Shown: one piece after another, positions 40,611-52,189 of the stretch
How positions within the stretch are numbered: position 1 is the first letter of the stretch
Layout: the number at the start of each line of letters is the position of its first letter
NCBI GenBank assembly: GCA_938082375.1
Contig: CALKCJ010000020.1
Coordinates: 161,080-225,079 of the forward strand
Reading direction: 5' to 3'
DNA: 64,000 nucleotides
Origin: an uncultured Thermomicrobiaceae bacterium
GTDB lineage: Bacteria; Chloroflexota; Chloroflexia; Thermomicrobiales; Thermomicrobiaceae
Position numbers and translations under genes: made by a program
Notes under the pieces: model-generated
What the model saw: the letters and a program-made list of their open reading frames with translations, nothing else
Told to the model about the DNA's origin: nothing
The model's database searches: none

Positions 40611-41329
40611 CGCTCATCGTCCCGACCGATTGTGGTGGTCGCGCACCCGTTCTGGACGAGAGAGAGCCGAACCGGGGCAAAGGTTCTGCGGTGGAACGGA
40701 GACAGGCCGTACTGTTCGAGGGCGGCGAGGTGCTCCACGGTACCGTAGCCGGCGTTGTGCTCCCACCCGTAGGCGGGACAGCGCCGCGCCAGACGCGCCA
40801 TGAGCCGGTCGCGCGTGACCTTGGCGACGACTGCGGCGCAGGCGATGGAGAGACAAAGCTCGTCGCCGTTGACGACCGCGGTAAAGCGCGGCGGTGGCAA
40901 CTCTGGCATCGGCAGGCCATCGTACAGCGCGTGATCCCACTCTCCGAGGCGGCGCAGTGCTCGCTGCATCGCGAGCACGGTGGCGCGCCTGACGTTGAGG
41001 AGGTCGACCTCACGGTGCGAGGCTGCGCCGACTGCGACGGCGCTCGCATGCTCGAGGATCATGCGAGCGAGCAGCTCGCGCTGCGCGCGGCTGAGCTGCT
41101 TGGAGTCACGCACCGGGAACGGCGGGACGCAGCCAGGCACCAGCACGCAGGCCGCGGCGACGACTGGCCCGGCCAGGCAGCCGCGGCCGACCTCGTCCAG
41201 CCCGACGACGCGACGCACGCCCTGGCTCCAGAGCGCGCGCTCACGATCGCTACTCGGTTGCGCGAGTTCGCAAGCCCTCCCGCGCACGTCGGTCCCCCGG
41301 GCGCTCGGCGCAGCGAATCCGCTCCCCAT
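40607..41329 (-). CDS. rnhB: Ribonuclease HII
   Basis: VVGLDEVGRGCLAGPVVAAACVL; DSKQLSRAQRELL; SIACAAVVAKVTRDRLM; YGWEHNAGYGTVEH. Confidence 0.95.
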   Translation of the reverse strand: MGSGFAAPSARGTDVRGRACELAQPSSDRERALWSQGVRRVVGLDEVGRGCLAGPVVAAACVLVPGCVPPFPVRDSKQLSRAQRELLARMILEHASAVAVGAASHREVDLLNVRRATVLAMQRALRRLGEWDHALYDGLPMPELPPPRFTAVVNGDELCLSIACAAVVAKVTRDRLMARLARRCPAYGWEHNAGYGTVEHLAALEQYGLSPFHRRTFAPVRLSLVQNGCATTTIGRDDER

Positions 41330-41479
41330 TTAGCCGCGGCATCGGAGTGCCTGCGGCGAGCGTCTACGAGCACGCTATCCTAGCGCGGGGTCGTCAGGTT
41401 GAACAGCTCTCCCGCGGCCCGGAAACCAGCAGGCGGGCATGACGAGGTGAGCGAGAAAGCGCGTGGGTCGTGGACGCTC

Positions 41480-41851
41480 CTACCGCAGGTAGCTGCCGGC
41501 CGGCCGGCGACGCTCCTTGATGCGGGCGGCCTTGCCAGTGCGCTCGCGGAGATAGTAGAGCCGTGCCCGTCGCACCTTGCCGTGGCGCAGCACCTCGATC
41601 TTCTCGATCAGCGGGCTATGCAATGGGAAGGTGCGCTCGACGCCAATCCCGTGAGCCGCAATCCGGCGGACGGTAAAGGTCGCGTCGGTTCCACCGCTGC
41701 GCTTGCGGATGACCACACCCTCGAAGGGTTGGACACGGACGTTATTGCCCTCGACGACCCGATAATGCACCCGTACGGTATCGCCAGGGCTGAAGGGCGG
41801 TATGTCCGCTCGTGTGTACTCCTCAGCGACGCTGCGTACCACGTCGACCAT
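41480..41851 (-). CDS. rplS: 50S ribosomal protein L19
   Basis: [94 protein letters not shown]. Confidence 0.97.
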   Translation of the reverse strand: MVDVVRSVAEEYTRADIPPFSPGDTVRVHYRVVEGNNVRVQPFEGVVIRKRSGGTDATFTVRRIAAHGIGVERTFPLHSPLIEKIEVLRHGKVRRARLYYLRERTGKAARIKERRRPAGSYLR

Positions 41852-41990
41852 TAGTCACTCCCCCACTCTGCCGCGCTCGCTTGCCACCGATTCCGGCCTG
41901 CCGGTACGCAGGCGCCACATGGGAAGAGTATAGCAGAGTGACCGAGGTAAAACCGGTCGCGCGATGGTGCAGATGTGGGGCGCAGAGTGC

Positions 41991-42019
41991 TTGCCGCCGC
42001 ACACGCCGGTGTTTATACT
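41991..42019 (+). promoter_or_regulatory. Promoter TTGCCG-N17-TATACT upstream of S1-domain gene
   Basis: -35 41991-41996, -10 42014-42019. Confidence 0.6.
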
Positions 42020-42104
42020 TATGCGGTGTCTTGCTAGCCGTTTTCCCGCGTCTACCGACGAGCTCGGGGGCGAGCTGGCAAAACTGGGACACCGAGGAAG
42101 GTTC

Positions 42105-43451
42105 ATGGTGGAGCATATCGACGAGGCAGGTACCAGCCGGCGCGCCCATCTCAGCGGGCAGAACCCTGTCGAGGGCGGTCAGTCCGTCCTCCAGGACCTC
42201 CTGAGCGATCCGGCTCATGACTATCGCCTGTTCAAGTACGGTGACGTGGTCGAGGGGCAGGTGATGGCCATCGGCCGGGACGAGATCTTGGTCGACATCG
42301 GCGGAAAGTCGGAAGGGGTCATCCCCAGTCGCGAGTTCTCGACGCTGTCGCCGGAGGAGCTGGCGCGCTTGCAGCCGGGGGACCGGATCCTGGTCTTCGT
42401 GATGCAGTCCGAGGATCAGGCCGGTCAGGCGGTGCTCTCGATCGATCGGGCGCGGCAGGAAAAGAGTTGGCGGCGGCTACAGGAGGTCTACGAGGCGGGG
42501 GAGATCATCGAGGCCGAGGTCGTGAACTACAACAAGGGCGGCCTACTGGTGAATCTCGAGGGGGTGCGGGGATTCGTCCCCGCATCGCAAGTGATCGCCA
42601 TCCGCGGTGGTGATGAGAGCACCAAGCAGGCCGATATGGCTCGGATGATCGGCTCGCGGCTCAGATTAAAGATCATCGAGATTAACCGGCACCGCAACCG
42701 GCTGATCCTTTCAGAGCGCCAGGCGGTGCAGGAGCAGCGCGACGCGGTCAAGGCGCAGCTCATCGAGACGCTCCGTGAAGGTGAGGTGCGGCGCGGTCGC
42801 GTGACGAGCATTGCCGATTTCGGCGCTTTCGTCGACATCGGAGGTGCCGACGGGCTCGTGCACCTGTCCGAATTGTCCTGGAGCCGGGTCAAGCACCCGA
42901 GCGAGGTGCTCCAGGTTGGCGACGAGGTCGACGTCTACGTCCTCTCGGTGAACCCTGAGCAGAAGAAGATTGCTCTGAGCATCCGGCGAACGCAGCCGGA
43001 GCCGTGGTCTCGGGTGGCCAGTGCGTACACCGTAGGCCAGCTCGTGCGCGGGACAGTGACCCAGCTGGCCAACTTCGGCGCGTTTGCGCGGCTGGAAGAC
43101 GGGATCGAAGGCTTGATCCACGTATCCGAGCTTGCCGGCTGGCGCGTCGAGCACCCCCGTGAGGTGCTCAACGAGGGCGACGAGGTGATCGTCCAGATCA
43201 TCAGGATCGATCCGGCGAGGAGGCGCATCGGCTTAAGCCTGCGCCGGGCGCTCGAAGTGGCCGACGAGGAGATCGAGGCCGCACTGGGGCCAGAGGGGGT
43301 TGTGATCAAGCGGCAGTTGCTTGATCGGGGTATTACGCCGTATCCTGAAGAGGGAGACTCCGAGCCGGACAGCGAGCCAGCGGCCGAGTTAGAGGACGAG
43401 GTCGAGGCTGAGACAGAGGCTCATCCGGCCGATAATGGTGAGGGCGCGTAG
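42105..43451 (+). CDS. rpsA: S1 RNA-binding domain protein (ribosomal protein S1-like, four S1 domains)
   Basis: GDVVEGQVMAIGRDEILVDIGGKSEGVIP; GRVTSIADFGAFVDIGGADGLVHLSELSW; acidic tail; ATG 42105 with SD AGGAAGG. Confidence 0.9.
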   Translation: MVEHIDEAGTSRRAHLSGQNPVEGGQSVLQDLLSDPAHDYRLFKYGDVVEGQVMAIGRDEILVDIGGKSEGVIPSREFSTLSPEELARLQPGDRILVFVMQSEDQAGQAVLSIDRARQEKSWRRLQEVYEAGEIIEAEVVNYNKGGLLVNLEGVRGFVPASQVIAIRGGDESTKQADMARMIGSRLRLKIIEINRHRNRLILSERQAVQEQRDAVKAQLIETLREGEVRRGRVTSIADFGAFVDIGGADGLVHLSELSWSRVKHPSEVLQVGDEVDVYVLSVNPEQKKIALSIRRTQPEPWSRVASAYTVGQLVRGTVTQLANFGAFARLEDGIEGLIHVSELAGWRVEHPREVLNEGDEVIVQIIRIDPARRRIGLSLRRALEVADEEIEAALGPEGVVIKRQLLDRGITPYPEEGDSEPDSEPAAELEDEVEAETEAHPADNGEGA

Positions 43452-43833
43452 CCCGCGATCCCACCAGACCCCTGCACACGAACAAGGCGCCTGGCTGTAG
43501 CGCTCGAGGTACGGCCAGGCTGGCAGGCCCCCAGCCAGTACCAGCGCATGGGGGCCTGTGATTCCCTTGAGGTCAGATCGATCGGGGATGCTGATCGAGC
43601 GAGAGCGCCTGGCACGCGCTGGCTTCAAGGCAGGATACCGCGCCTCCGCTTGCCGCCTTGATGGGCGAACAGTACCAGTGGAGGCTAGGATCGGGCGCGG
43701 GCGTTTCAGTAGACTAGAAGGTGTCACGCGAGGCATGGCTAGGAAGGCGCGAATCGGATGCCTGTGCGGCGCTGGTGAAAGACAAAGCAAGTGACAGGGT
43801 TACGCATGACACGAGAGGCCCAAGGAGTGCATC

Positions 43834-46287
<2,454 letters not shown>

Positions 46288-46308
46288 ACCTCGTTGAGGC
46301 GTTGAGTC

Positions 46309-46339
46309 AGCGGCCGCAGAGCATAGCTCTGCGGCCGCT
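46309..46339 (+). terminator. Perfect 14-bp hairpin after clpC
   Basis: AGCGGCCGCAGAGC-ATA-GCTCTGCGGCCGCT; no U-tract. Confidence 0.6.
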
Positions 46340-46560
46340 ACGGTTGTTGGGTTTCGCCGAGGTCGACACGGCTTTGCGGTGGCGCCGATGCTCGGTTGGC
46401 ACCTCCGGCGTGTGCTTCGGACGAGCAGGGAGCTTGCCGGGCGGCCCGGTCGAACTGGGCAGCGCTGGCGCTCACGGTGTGACCAGGGGGTGGGGCACGT
46501 GTGGTACAATGCGAACAACCGTTCGCGTCTCTTCGCGTTGGACAGGGAGGACGGGGAGCG

Positions 46561-47982
46561 ATGTCACGCAGGCGCGGCAAGGGCCGGACGATCTGGGTCT
46601 GCCAGCAATGCGGCTTCGAGAGCCCCGGATACTATGGCCGCTGTCCATCGTGTGACTCGTGGGGGAGCCTCGTGGAAACGGCCGCTCCGGGCAGGGCGTC
46701 CGATACACTGCGGCTGCCCAGCGGCGCAGCCGCTCGCCCGCGGCTGCTCGCCGAGGTCTCCGGTGCCGCAGAGTCGCGGCACCAGGTCTCGATCGGTGAG
46801 CTCAACCGAGTGCTCGGCGGTGGGCTGGTGCCCGGCTCACTGATACTGCTCGGCGGTGATCCCGGGATCGGGAAGTCGACCCTGCTCCTCCAGACAGCCG
46901 AGGCGCTGACGACCAGCTCCGGTGCAGTGCTCTACGTGGCTGCCGAAGAGTCGGCCGAGCAAGTCAAGCTGCGCGCTGACCGTCTCGGGGTAGCCGGGCA
47001 CGGGCTGTACATTCTGCCCGAGACGTGTCTGGATGAGGCGCTCGAAGTGGCCGAGCAGGTACGTCCGGCGGTGCTGGTGGTGGACTCGATCCAGACGGTC
47101 TATGTCGAGGCGCTGGAGTCGTCGCCAGGCAGTATCAGCCAGGTGCGAGAGTGCACCTTGCGGCTTATGCAGTACGCCAAGCGCGCGCGGGTACCGGTCT
47201 TTATCGTTGGGCACGTGACGAAAGAGGGCATCATCGCAGGGCCGCGCGTGGTCGAGCATATGGTCGATGCTGTGCTGTACCTGGAAGGGGAGCGTTTCCA
47301 GCAGTACCGTATCCTCCGTGCTGTCAAGAACCGCTTCGGCTCGACCAACGAGGTCGGGGTGTTTGAAATGGTCGAAGCGGGGATGCGCGAGATCCTCAAC
47401 CCCTCGGAGGCGTTCTTGGGCGAGCGAGCACAGAATACGCCTGGATCGGCTGTCGTCGTGACGCTCGAGGGTACCCGCCCAATCCTCATCGAGGTTCAGG
47501 CCCTGACGAGCCCGGCGGGTTTCAGCATGCCGCGGCGAACGGTGACGGGGTTCGACGTGAACCGGCTCCAGATGCTGCTCGCTGTACTGGCCAAGCGAGC
47601 CGGGGTACGCCTCGGTGACCATGATGTGTTCGTCAACATTACCGGTGGCTTGCGTATCGCCGAGCCGGCGGTCGACCTCGGCGTCGCGGTCGCGATTGCC
47701 TCGAGCGCGCGCGAGGTACCGGTGGATCCGCAAACGGTGCTGATCGGTGAAGTCGGGCTCTCTGGCGAGCTGCGCAGTGTCAGCGGACTCGAGCGGCGCT
47801 TGCAGGAGGCGGCCCGGCTCGGGTTCCGTCGCGCTGTGGTACCGCAACGACGGGTCAATGGGCTCGGCGCGCCGTTCCCAACGGAGCTGGTTTGGGTGAG
47901 AACGATCGCCGAAGCGATCGAGCAGTCGCTTAACGGGCAAGCGTCCACTGCGGGGCCGGGCGGCGGGCCAGCTCGAGGATGA
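46561..47982 (+). CDS. radA: DNA repair protein RadA
   Basis: CQQCGFESPGYYGRCPSCDSWGSLVE zinc finger; GGDPGIGKSTLLLQ; KNRFGSTNEVGVFEM; Lon-like C-terminus. Confidence 0.96.
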   Translation: MSRRRGKGRTIWVCQQCGFESPGYYGRCPSCDSWGSLVETAAPGRASDTLRLPSGAAARPRLLAEVSGAAESRHQVSIGELNRVLGGGLVPGSLILLGGDPGIGKSTLLLQTAEALTTSSGAVLYVAAEESAEQVKLRADRLGVAGHGLYILPETCLDEALEVAEQVRPAVLVVDSIQTVYVEALESSPGSISQVRECTLRLMQYAKRARVPVFIVGHVTKEGIIAGPRVVEHMVDAVLYLEGERFQQYRILRAVKNRFGSTNEVGVFEMVEAGMREILNPSEAFLGERAQNTPGSAVVVTLEGTRPILIEVQALTSPAGFSMPRRTVTGFDVNRLQMLLAVLAKRAGVRLGDHDVFVNITGGLRIAEPAVDLGVAVAIASSAREVPVDPQTVLIGEVGLSGELRSVSGLERRLQEAARLGFRRAVVPQRRVNGLGAPFPTELVWVRTIAEAIEQSLNGQASTAGPGGGPARG

Positions 47983-49087
47983 GATCAGCCAGCCGCGCGG
48001 CCGCGTCGAGCCGAGCCTGTCGCCGGGCGGCGGTGGACATCTGCACGCGACGATGCTCGTTCTCCAGAAGTTCACTGACGAGCGCGAGCAGTCGGGCTTC
48101 GTTGAGTTCTCGCTGGGGCAGGAGCAGCGCGGCGCCCGCCTCGGCGAGGACGCGCGCGTTGAGCGTCTGCTCATCACCGCTCGCTCCTGGAAGCGGGATC
48201 AGGATCGAAGGCTTGCCCAGCGCAGCAAGCTCCGCGACCGTGCTCGCGCCAGCCCGCCCCACAATGAGCCACGCGGCCGCGTAGACGTCGGGCAGTTCCT
48301 CCGTGAGAAACTCGCGGACGACGTAGCGCTCAGCCAACTCGGCTGGGAGCGACTGCTTGCGAGCCAGCAGGCGGGGATAGTCGCCGTTCATCGCCTCCGG
48401 CCCGCACTGGTGCACGACTTGCGTGCGCTGCAACAGCTCGGGTAATGCGCGCTCGATGACCAGGTTGATCGCGTGAGCGCCCGATGCCCCGCCGGTAACG
48501 TAGATGAGCGGGAGGTCGGGTCGAAGACCGAAGGAGCGGTAGGCCCTTGCCGCCGTGCCGTCCAGCAGTTCTGGCCTGACCGGGTTGCCGGTGACGACGA
48601 CATGGCCGCGTGGGCGGCCCAAGGCGTGCTCGCTGGCTGAGTAGGACAGCGCGATCACGTCGGCGAAGCGCGCGTTGACTCGGGTCGCCAGTCCAGCAGT
48701 CGCTGTCTGCTCGTGGATGACGATCGGGCAGTGAGCCCAAGCTGCAGCGACAACGGTCGGCACGCTGACGTAGCCGCCGGTTCCGAAGACCACGTTGGGA
48801 CGGAACGTTCGGACGTACCGATAGGCTTGCAGGATTCCCAGCGGGACGCGGATCGCATCGACGAACGTGTGGATTGACGGGTAGCGGCGGAGCTTGCCGG
48901 TCGCCACCGCGCAGAACCGCACCCCTGCGGCGGTAGCCGCGTGGCGCTCGAATCCTGAAGCGGAACCGATCCAGACGGCATCGACGGGCACCCGCTGACG
49001 CAGCGCACGCAGAACCGCGATGGCCGGCTGGGTGTGGCCGCCGGTGCCGCCGCCACCGATCAACAGGCGGAGTACGTCTTCTTCCAT
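47930..49087 (-). CDS. murG: MurG-type UDP-N-acetylglucosamine transferase
   Basis: LLIGGGGTGGHTQPAIAVLRAL; VFGTGGYVSVPTVVAA; IVIHEQTATAGLATRV; VGRAGASTVAELAALGKPSILIPLPGA. Confidence 0.93.
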   Translation of the reverse strand: MEEDVLRLLIGGGGTGGHTQPAIAVLRALRQRVPVDAVWIGSASGFERHAATAAGVRFCAVATGKLRRYPSIHTFVDAIRVPLGILQAYRYVRTFRPNVVFGTGGYVSVPTVVAAAWAHCPIVIHEQTATAGLATRVNARFADVIALSYSASEHALGRPRGHVVVTGNPVRPELLDGTAARAYRSFGLRPDLPLIYVTGGASGAHAINLVIERALPELLQRTQVVHQCGPEAMNGDYPRLLARKQSLPAELAERYVVREFLTEELPDVYAAAWLIVGRAGASTVAELAALGKPSILIPLPGASGDEQTLNARVLAEAGAALLLPQRELNEARLLALVSELLENEHRRVQMSTAARRQARLDAAARLADLILELARRPAPQWTLAR

Positions 49088-49326
49088 AGTTCCTCGCAAC
49101 CGCCGCTCCTCACAGCGGCGCTGCCATGATCTTAGGCGCCCTAACGGAAGCGTGCCAGGGTACGGCATGTCCGCCAGCCTGTTGCCTCCCGGTGACAGTG
49201 CCTCCACCAAATCCAGTAGAATTGTCCAGTAGGGCCGGAAGGCTCGGCAGACAGCTCAGGGGTGAGCTTGCTCCGTTCGGATCGTGTGGGTTCGCCCCTG
49301 ATGCTGTGGATGGCGTAGGGTGTACC

Positions 49327-49860
49327 GTGACCGAACCGCTGACCCAGCGGGTCAGGACGACCGTTCAACCTAGCTGGCGGGCGCTCGGCTTGGTCAGCCT
49401 GGTGGCGGTGGTCGTGCTCGCCGCTGACCAGCTTTCGAAGGCGCTGGTGTTCGCGACGCTCGGCCCAAACTCGAACGGCGGAGCGATCGAGCTGGTACCA
49501 GGCCTGCTCTGGTTGCTGTATGTGGAGAACACCGGCGCTGCCTTCGGCCTGCTCCAGGGTCGGAACCCGGTGCTGGCCCTGGTCGCCTTGGTGATCGTGC
49601 TGGTGCTGGCGCTCTGGTTTCGCGCCCTGGCCGCGACGACGGCGTGGGGTGCCCTCGCGCTCGGGTTGCAGATCGGCGGCGCACTCGGGAACGTCGTGGA
49701 TCGCCTGCGCCATGGGTTCGTGATCGACTTCATCGACGTGCCTTACTGGCCGACCTTCAATCTGGCCGACAGTGCCATCACTGTCGGCGTCGTGATCCTT
49801 TTGCTGGTACTCGTACGTGCCGACGGCCGGCGAGCTGGTTCGGAGAAGCCGCCACACTGA
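49327..49860 (+). CDS. lspA: Lipoprotein signal peptidase (signal peptidase II)
   Basis: AADQLSKALVFATLG; NTGAAFGLLQGRNP; GALGNVVDRLRHGFVIDFIDV; FNLADSAITVGV; GTG start 49327 proposed. Confidence 0.93.
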   Translation: MTEPLTQRVRTTVQPSWRALGLVSLVAVVVLAADQLSKALVFATLGPNSNGGAIELVPGLLWLLYVENTGAAFGLLQGRNPVLALVALVIVLVLALWFRALAATTAWGALALGLQIGGALGNVVDRLRHGFVIDFIDVPYWPTFNLADSAITVGVVILLLVLVRADGRRAGSEKPPH

Positions 49861-49912
49861 ACGCTGAGGAGCCTGCTCGCCGCCTTGACCATCACGACGG
49901 TACACGAAGGGC

Positions 49913-50848
49913 ATGCGAGACACAGTTCGCCTCGTCCTGGATGTTTCGGAGAGAGAACACGGCGAGCGGCTCGACCGGTTGATCTCTACTCGCATCACCG
50001 GGGTAAGCCGCAGTTTTGCCCAGGCACTGATGAAGTTGGGTGATGTCCTGGTCAACGACCAGCCTGCTAAGCCAGCGTATCGCGTACGCACGGGTGACCG
50101 GATCGTCGTGCTGTTACCGCCGGCCGAGTCCCCGAAGGAACTCGAGCCGGTCTATCTGCCCATTCCGGTGCTCTACGAGGACGAGGACATCATCGTCTTC
50201 GACAAGCCGCCGGGACTGGTTACCCATCCAGCGCCCGGGCACGAGCAGGATACGCTCGTGAACGCCCTGAAGGCTATCCGCCCGGACTTGCAGCTCCGAC
50301 CGAGCGACCGCCCAGGTATCGTCCACCGTCTCGATAAGGACACATCGGGCCTGATCGTCGTGGCCAAGCACGAAGCGGCCAGGCTCTCGCTGCTCAAACA
50401 GTGGCAGGGTCGTTCGGTCATCAAGCGCTATGTGGCGCTGGTGCACGGCGTCGTGGAGCCAGACGAAGGCACGATAGAGGCACCGATCGGCCGTGACCCG
50501 CGTGACCGCAAGCGCATGGCTGTAGTCCCTGGTGGACGCCCGGCGGTGACGCACTTCCGCGTGCTCGAGCGCTTCCGTTCTGCCACTCTGGTGGAGCTCG
50601 AACTGGTCACCGGGCGCACTCATCAGATTCGTGTCCATATGGCCTTCATCGGGCATCCAGTGGTGGGTGACGACATATACGGACGCCGGCCATTCGTTGT
50701 CCCGGTACCGCGGCAGTTTCTCCACGCGACGTACTTGCGCTTCACGTTGCCGAGCAGCGGCAAGCCGATCGAACTCGAGACGCCGTTACCTCGCGATCTC
50801 AAGGCTGTCCTCGACGCGCTGCGCGCGCGGGAGGGAGTGGCGGCTTGA
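49913..50848 (+). CDS. rluD: Pseudouridine synthase, RluA/RluD family
   Basis: S4-like N-terminus; KPPGLVTHPAPGH; RPGIVHRLDKDTSGLIVVAK; LVTGRTHQIRVHMAFIGHPVVGDDIYG. Confidence 0.93.
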   Translation: MRDTVRLVLDVSEREHGERLDRLISTRITGVSRSFAQALMKLGDVLVNDQPAKPAYRVRTGDRIVVLLPPAESPKELEPVYLPIPVLYEDEDIIVFDKPPGLVTHPAPGHEQDTLVNALKAIRPDLQLRPSDRPGIVHRLDKDTSGLIVVAKHEAARLSLLKQWQGRSVIKRYVALVHGVVEPDEGTIEAPIGRDPRDRKRMAVVPGGRPAVTHFRVLERFRSATLVELELVTGRTHQIRVHMAFIGHPVVGDDIYGRRPFVVPVPRQFLHATYLRFTLPSSGKPIELETPLPRDLKAVLDALRAREGVAA

Positions 50849-50849
50849 G

Positions 50850-52157
50850 ATGGATCAGGAGCGAGCGCGCGCCGAGGTCGAGCGCATCTTCGGCCATGTC
50901 CTCTGTGAGCTGCGGCCCGAGCAACTGGTACAGCAGGTACTCCGTCTGCAGGCCGGCGTCCTCGTTGTGGACGGCGTGCCGCACCCCTTGCCTGCGGGCG
51001 CGCGACTGGTGGTGCTCGCGATCGGCAAAGCGGCCTCTGGGATGGCAGCGGGCGCCGAAGCAGCGCTGGGCAGCCGGATCGACCGCGGGTTAGTGGTGAC
51101 GAAGAGAGGCTTCGGCACCGCCCACGTGCCGAAGCGGTTCGAGCTCTTTGAGGCGAGTCACCCTGTTCCCGACCGCAGCAGCCTTGCGGCTGGGCAGGCG
51201 GTGCGCGCGGCGGTGAGCGGGCTCAGCGCCGACGACCTGGTGCTGGTGCTGATCTCCGGCGGAGGCTCAGCGCTGGTCGAGGCGCTCAGACCGGGGATCA
51301 CGCTGAGCGACGTCGCACAGGCGACGCAGGCCTTGCTCGGGGCCGGCGCCGACATCTGGCTCCTGAACGCGGTGCGGCGACGGTTGAGCTCGATCAAGGC
51401 CGGTGGGTTGGCCCGCGCTGCAGCGCCAGCGCGGGTGGTGAACCTCGTGATCTCCGATGTCCTCGGTAACCCGCTTCCGATCATCGCAAGCGGGCCGAGC
51501 GTCGATCCCGGGCCGGAAGTGGCTGATCCCAGCGCAGCGATCCAGTCCCTCGGAGTCTGGGAGGATTTACCAGAGCCGGTGCGACGCGCCCTCGGGGAGC
51601 CGGCCAGCTTTGACCCGGTCACCAATGTTGTCCAGACTGTCATCTTGGCAGATGCCCGCCGGCTGGCGGAGCTGGCACGCTCGGCAGCGGAGGGGCTCGG
51701 GTACCACGCGGTCGTTCTCGGTGACCGTTTCACCGGGGAAGCGCGCGAGTTTGCGCGTTTCTGGAGTGCAGTGGCGAAGCATGTACGGGAGCGTGCTGAG
51801 CCGTGGCTTCCCCCAGTCTGTGTCGTGGGCACAGGCGAGTTAACAGTCACGGTGCGTGGACACGGCACTGGTGGTCGCAATACGGAGATGGCGCTCGCTG
51901 CGGCCCTGGAACTGGATGGAGTTCACGGTGTGGCGGTGGCGAGTCTTGCGTCCGATGGCGATGATGGTACCTCCCGCGCGGCTGGGGGTATTGTGACCGG
52001 GGAGACCGCTCTATCGATCAAACAGGGCGGGCTCGATGCGAGACGGCTCCTCGCCGAGAACGATAGCGCCCGCGCTCTGGCGGCAGCGGGCGCGCTCCTG
52101 GTTACCGGGCCAACCGGCACGAACGTGAACGACCTGTACCTCGCGCTGATCTCGTAA
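50850..52157 (+). CDS. Glycerate 2-kinase (GckA/TtuD, MOFRL-type)
   Basis: AIGKAASGMAAGAE; LVLISGGGSALVEA; RAAGGIVTGETAL; GPTGTNVNDLYLALI; ATG 50850. Confidence 0.9.
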   Translation: MDQERARAEVERIFGHVLCELRPEQLVQQVLRLQAGVLVVDGVPHPLPAGARLVVLAIGKAASGMAAGAEAALGSRIDRGLVVTKRGFGTAHVPKRFELFEASHPVPDRSSLAAGQAVRAAVSGLSADDLVLVLISGGGSALVEALRPGITLSDVAQATQALLGAGADIWLLNAVRRRLSSIKAGGLARAAAPARVVNLVISDVLGNPLPIIASGPSVDPGPEVADPSAAIQSLGVWEDLPEPVRRALGEPASFDPVTNVVQTVILADARRLAELARSAAEGLGYHAVVLGDRFTGEAREFARFWSAVAKHVRERAEPWLPPVCVVGTGELTVTVRGHGTGGRNTEMALAAALELDGVHGVAVASLASDGDDGTSRAAGGIVTGETALSIKQGGLDARRLLAENDSARALAAAGALLVTGPTGTNVNDLYLALIS

Positions 52158-52189
52158 GCACGATCCCTGCCAGAGGGAGATCGACGATA

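Noticed and set aside
46837-48177. 446-aa minus-strand ORF opposite radA
   Set aside because: Spurious antisense frame; radA and murG account for the region
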